This document shows positions 7,118 through 9,313 of a stretch of 9,313 bases of DNA, in pieces (the first letter of the stretch is position 1; every line of letters begins with the position of its first letter). The DNA comes from VMSU01 sp031400755 (GTDB lineage Bacteria; Desulfobacterota; Desulfobulbia; Desulfobulbales; VMSU01): assembly GCA_031400755.1 (NCBI GenBank), contig JANNQL010000130.1:1-9313 (forward strand). The letters are read 5' to 3'. Below the pieces are notes generated by a model that made no database searches, was not told the origin of the DNA, and saw nothing but the letters and a program-made list of their open reading frames with translations. The translations under genes were made by a program, and so were the position numbers.

Positions 7118-8152
7118 ATGCAAGCCAACCTGTTCAACGAAGACATCAAGTCCATCAACACCTTCCGCCTCACGGTACTCCTGGTCGATGACCAGCCGAT
7201 GATCGCCGAGGCCGTGCGTCGCGCCCTCGAAGACGAGAACGACATCGAGTTTCATTACTGCGCCGACCCCACCAAGGCCATTAAGATCGCCAATAAGATC
7301 AAGCCCACCATCATCCTCCAGGACCTGGTCATGCCGGAGGTCAATGGCCTGATGATGGTCAAATTCTTCCGGGTCAACCGGGAGACCTCGCAGGTGCCGA
7401 TCATTGTCCTCTCCACCAAGGAGGACCCCAAGATCAAGAGCGACGCCTTTGCTCTCGGGGTCAATGACTATCTGATCAAACTGCCCGACAAGATTGAACT
7501 GATCGCTCGGCTCCGCTATCACTCCACCGCCTACATCTACCACAAACAAAGGGACGAGGCCTTTGCCGCCCTACAGGAGAGCCAGCGCCAACTGCATGAG
7601 GCCAACTTGACGCTCGAAAAACTCTCAGCACTCGATGGCCTGACCGGCATCGCCAACCGCCGCCAGTTCGATGCTGTACTGAGCAAGGAATGGCAACGGG
7701 CCATCCGCAACCGCAGTCCCATCTCCCTGCTGATGCTGGATATTGATTATTTTAAACTCTACAACGACACCTACGGTCACCAAAAAGGGGACTCCTGCCT
7801 GAGGAGAGTTGCTAAGATCCTGGAAGACAACGAAAAAAGGCCCGCCGACCTGGCCGCCCGCTATGGCGGCGAAGAGTTCGCCCTCATCCTGCCGGAGACC
7901 GATGGTAATGGCGCAAACGACATCGCCTTAAACATTCTGGAGATGATCAGGAACGCCGCTATCCCCCATAAGACCTCAAAAGTCAACAAATGCCTGACCG
8001 CCAGCCTTGGCGTCGCCACCCTGACCGCTGAACGGGGTAATCAACCAGAGCTCCTGATCTCCCATGCCGACCGCGCCCTCTACCAGGCCAAGGACCAGGG
8101 CCGCAATCGGGTGATCGTCATGCGTAGCGAGGAACAACTCAGGTCGATATGA
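7118..8152 (+). CDS. wspR: Response regulator diguanylate cyclase WspR (REC-GGDEF)
   Basis: The output enzyme of the pathway: on phosphorylation by WspE it condenses two GTP to cyclic-di-GMP. The receiver (about 17-135) has Asp24/Asp25 in LLVDDQP, phospho-acceptor Asp69 in LQDLVMP, Ser99/Thr100 and Lys121. A helical stalk follows (about 140-170, KQRDEAFAALQESQRQLHEA), characteristic of WspR oligomerisation. The GGDEF domain (about 170-340) starts at LSALDGLTGIANRRQF, with metal ligand Asp208 in LMLDIDYFK, the YNDTYGHQKGD loop, and active-site GGEEF at 250-254. The allosteric product-binding I-site RxxD is intact at Arg241-Asp244 (RPAD), five residues before the signature, so the enzyme should be active and feedback-inhibited by c-di-GMP. 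Length 344 compares with about 347 in Pseudomonas. It is the last gene of the operon, followed by a 224-bp gap. Confidence 0.95.
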   Translation: MQANLFNEDIKSINTFRLTVLLVDDQPMIAEAVRRALEDENDIEFHYCADPTKAIKIANKIKPTIILQDLVMPEVNGLMMVKFFRVNRETSQVPIIVLSTKEDPKIKSDAFALGVNDYLIKLPDKIELIARLRYHSTAYIYHKQRDEAFAALQESQRQLHEANLTLEKLSALDGLTGIANRRQFDAVLSKEWQRAIRNRSPISLLMLDIDYFKLYNDTYGHQKGDSCLRRVAKILEDNEKRPADLAARYGGEEFALILPETDGNGANDIALNILEMIRNAAIPHKTSKVNKCLTASLGVATLTAERGNQPELLISHADRALYQAKDQGRNRVIVMRSEEQLRSI

Positions 8153-8196
8153 AGGCTTTCAGGGACTTGGAAGTTATAAAAGTACCGTTTATCTTT

Positions 8197-8286
8197 GCCG
8201 TCATGCCCAGCATGGTTTTAGCTGGCATCCAGGCATCCAGCTAAAAAACCGGGGTTCCCGCTCAAAATCATTGCGGGAATGACGGC
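8197..8286 (+). repeat. Palindromic dispersed-repeat-like element with nested hairpins
   Basis: A ~90-bp structured stretch between wspR and the next gene. The outer arms GCCGTCATGCCC (8197-8208) and GGGAATGACGGC (8275-8286) are inverted repeats with one mismatch. Inside, GGTTTTAGCTGG (8214-8225) pairs with CCAGCTAAAAAACC (8237-8250) with a 2-nt bulge, and TTCCCGC (8255-8261) pairs with GCGGGAA (8273-8279), a pairing that competes with the outer arms. GCATCCAG is tandemly repeated at 8225-8232 and 8233-8240. The GTCAT-CCC / GGGAATGAC ends resemble short non-coding palindromic repeats found in many copies in proteobacterial genomes. It encodes no protein. No U-run follows a stem, so it is not a classic intrinsic terminator, though the structure could stabilise or end the wsp transcript. 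Copy number cannot be judged from one window. Confidence 0.6.
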
Positions 8287-8376
8287 GTTTCGTGACTTGG
8301 CAAACTGTATATCAACCTCTTTTGCCTAACAGTCTACAGCCTAATCCCCTAACCAACCTTAGTCCTTGATGCCATC

Positions 8377-9057
8377 ATGATTCCTTGGGAGTTATTAGAC
8401 AGCGCCCCGGTGCCCGGAGGCAGCGAAACGCTTCGCCTGTACCGGCGGGGTGGCATAGAGTTTTCCATCCGGGTGGATGGCTGTGAACTGATGAACAGTC
8501 GTGTCCATGGCTCGGAAGATGCCCTGGCCGAGCTTGCCTGTGCCAGGCTTGCCGACCGCCCCGCGCCCAAGGTCTTGATTGGCGGACTCGGCATGGGCTA
8601 TACTACGGCGGCGGCGCTGCACCGGCTCGGCGCCCAGGCCCAGGTGGTGGTGGCAGAACTGGCGCCGGCGGTGGTTGTCTGGAACAGAGGGCCTCTGGCC
8701 GCTCTGGCCGGGCATCCCCTGGAAGATGTCCGAGTCGCGGTGCGAGAGATTGATGTCGCCCGCATTTTAAAGACGGAACAGCAGGCCTACGACGCCATTT
8801 TGCTTGATGTGGACAACGGCCCCAAGGGCCTGACCCGCACCGGCAACGACTGGCTCTATAGCAAGGCCGGATTGAATGCTGCCCATGCCGCCCTGAAACC
8901 ATCCGGCATCCTCGCCGTCTGGTCCGCCAGTCCCGCCCCTGCTTTTTCCCAACTATTGCGCCAGACAGGATTTAAGGTGGAAGAGGTCACAGCCCGGGCG
9001 CGGGGGCGTAAGGGCGGCAGTCGGCACCTGATCTGGCTGGCCGTACGCGGGATATAG
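8377..9057 (+). CDS. Spermidine-synthase-like protein (class I SAM-methyltransferase fold)
   Basis: A 226-residue cytoplasmic protein with the Rossmann-like fold shared by polyamine aminopropyltransferases and class I methyltransferases. The nucleotide-binding motif LIGGLGMGYTTAAAL is at about 67-81, an acidic strand VVVAELAPAVV at 90-100, and YDAILLDVDNGPKGLT at about 138-153, corresponding to the catalytic YDxIxxDxxD region of spermidine synthases. A terminal strand includes SGILAVWSASPAPAF. The N-terminus (IPWELLDSAPVPGGSETLRL, then a HGSE segment) matches a small bacterial family usually annotated only as spermidine synthase-like; it is shorter than true SpeE (about 280-300) and the substrate is unknown, so I give no symbol. 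ATG 8377 is the first in-frame start and has no clear Shine-Dalgarno. The repeat-bearing gap before it suggests a transcript separate from wsp, and nothing ties it functionally to that operon. Confidence 0.7.
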   Translation: MIPWELLDSAPVPGGSETLRLYRRGGIEFSIRVDGCELMNSRVHGSEDALAELACARLADRPAPKVLIGGLGMGYTTAAALHRLGAQAQVVVAELAPAVVVWNRGPLAALAGHPLEDVRVAVREIDVARILKTEQQAYDAILLDVDNGPKGLTRTGNDWLYSKAGLNAAHAALKPSGILAVWSASPAPAFSQLLRQTGFKVEEVTARARGRKGGSRHLIWLAVRGI

Positions 9058-9150
9058 GCAACTCCCCTTACAAATTCCTATTGCCCGCCTCTGCTTCATT
9101 CTGTTAATCTCACCCTGAAATTCTCGATGCACTGTATTCTCAACCAGCCA

Positions 9151-9157
9151 AGAGGGG
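9151..9157 (+). promoter_or_regulatory. Ribosome binding site of the last gene
   Basis: AGAGGGG lies 8 nt before ATG 9166 and sets the start of the truncated final gene. The nearer ATG at 9159-9161 is in another frame and reaches a stop after 11 codons, so it is not the start. Confidence 0.55.
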
Positions 9158-9165
9158 AATGAGGA

Positions 9166-9313
9166 ATGGATACATTACGGGCCGCAATCATTGACTGCAA
9201 GAATTCTGCTGCCGACGATGACGTCTTTATCAAGGAATTGAATCGACTCCTGAATGAGCAGGGACCAATGGTCTGCAAGGTCATCTTCCAGACCCTGACC
9301 AGCCTTGACATCC
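9166..9313 (+). CDS. Hypothetical protein, N-terminal 49 residues (3'-partial)
   Basis: An open frame begins at ATG 9166 with a purine-rich RBS and runs off the window. The visible part starts MDTLRAAIIDCKNSAADDDV and continues FIKELNRLLNEQGPMVCKVI, FQTLTSLDI. It looks soluble and largely helical, with no signal peptide, membrane segment or recognisable motif in these residues. The 108-bp gap after the preceding gene and the good RBS suggest its own start of translation and possibly its own promoter, but I see no convincing -10/-35 pair. I do not recognise the family. The CDS call rests on the RBS, the uninterrupted frame and the same GC-rich style as its neighbours. Confidence 0.55.
   Translation, partial: MDTLRAAIIDCKNSAADDDVFIKELNRLLNEQGPMVCKVIFQTLTSLDI

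Noticed and set aside
3..8152. A motility chemotaxis operon
   Set aside because: There is no CheY, CheZ, CheD or flagellar gene, and the CheA-REC, CheR-TPR, double CheW and REC-GGDEF composition is specific to Wsp-type pathways.
8214..8250. Rho-independent terminator for the wsp operon
   Set aside because: The stem is AT-rich at its base and is followed by CCGGGG rather than a U-run on the + strand.
8164..8300. GACTTGG copies at 8164-8170 and 8294-8300 as target-site duplication of an inserted element
   Set aside because: They are 26 and 7 bp away from the palindrome ends, asymmetric and short; chance similarity is as likely.
1..9313. CRISPR array, tRNA or rRNA genes, transposase genes
   Set aside because: No regularly spaced repeats, cloverleaf-like segments or transposase motifs are seen; the sequence is almost fully occupied by the listed genes.

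Overview
The window holds a nearly complete Wsp-type chemosensory operon, all on the + strand. Such operons couple a chemotaxis-like signalling array to cyclic-di-GMP synthesis rather than to a flagellar motor. The gene order is receptor (wspA-like, positions 3-986), CheW (wspB, 994-1437), CheR-TPR methyltransferase (wspC, 1452-2678), second CheW (wspD, 2675-3373), CheA-REC hybrid kinase (wspE, 3370-6099), CheB methylesterase (wspF, 6096-7115) and REC-GGDEF diguanylate cyclase (wspR, 7118-8152). This is the canonical wspABCDEFR order of Pseudomonas. Gaps are 2 to 14 nt and three junctions overlap by 4 nt (GTGA, ATGA, ATGA), so the set is almost certainly one translationally coupled transcript. 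Its promoter lies upstream of the window.

By analogy with Pseudomonas Wsp, the receptor/CheW array drives WspE autophosphorylation. WspC and WspF add and remove receptor methyl groups to set gain. WspE phosphorylates WspR (making c-di-GMP, usually favouring surface attachment and biofilm) and WspF (feedback). The main departures visible here are: WspE has two tandem Hpt (P1) domains instead of one; the visible receptor has no membrane or HAMP segment and may begin at an ATG overlapping an upstream TGA; and the WspF receiver lacks the usual conserved lysine. No CheY, CheD or flagellar gene is present.

After wspR comes a 224-bp intergenic stretch (8153-8376) with a ~90-bp palindromic dispersed-repeat-like element. 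Two further + strand genes follow: a small spermidine-synthase-like methyltransferase-fold protein (8377-9057) and the first 49 codons of an unrecognised gene (9166 to the window end).

The organism is a Gram-negative, moderately GC-rich bacterium with densely packed genes. The style of the spermidine-synthase-like protein and the GTCAT-CCC / GGGAATGAC palindrome would fit a deltaproteobacterium-like (Desulfobacterota) lineage. That is a weak inference; the window has no taxonomic marker gene.
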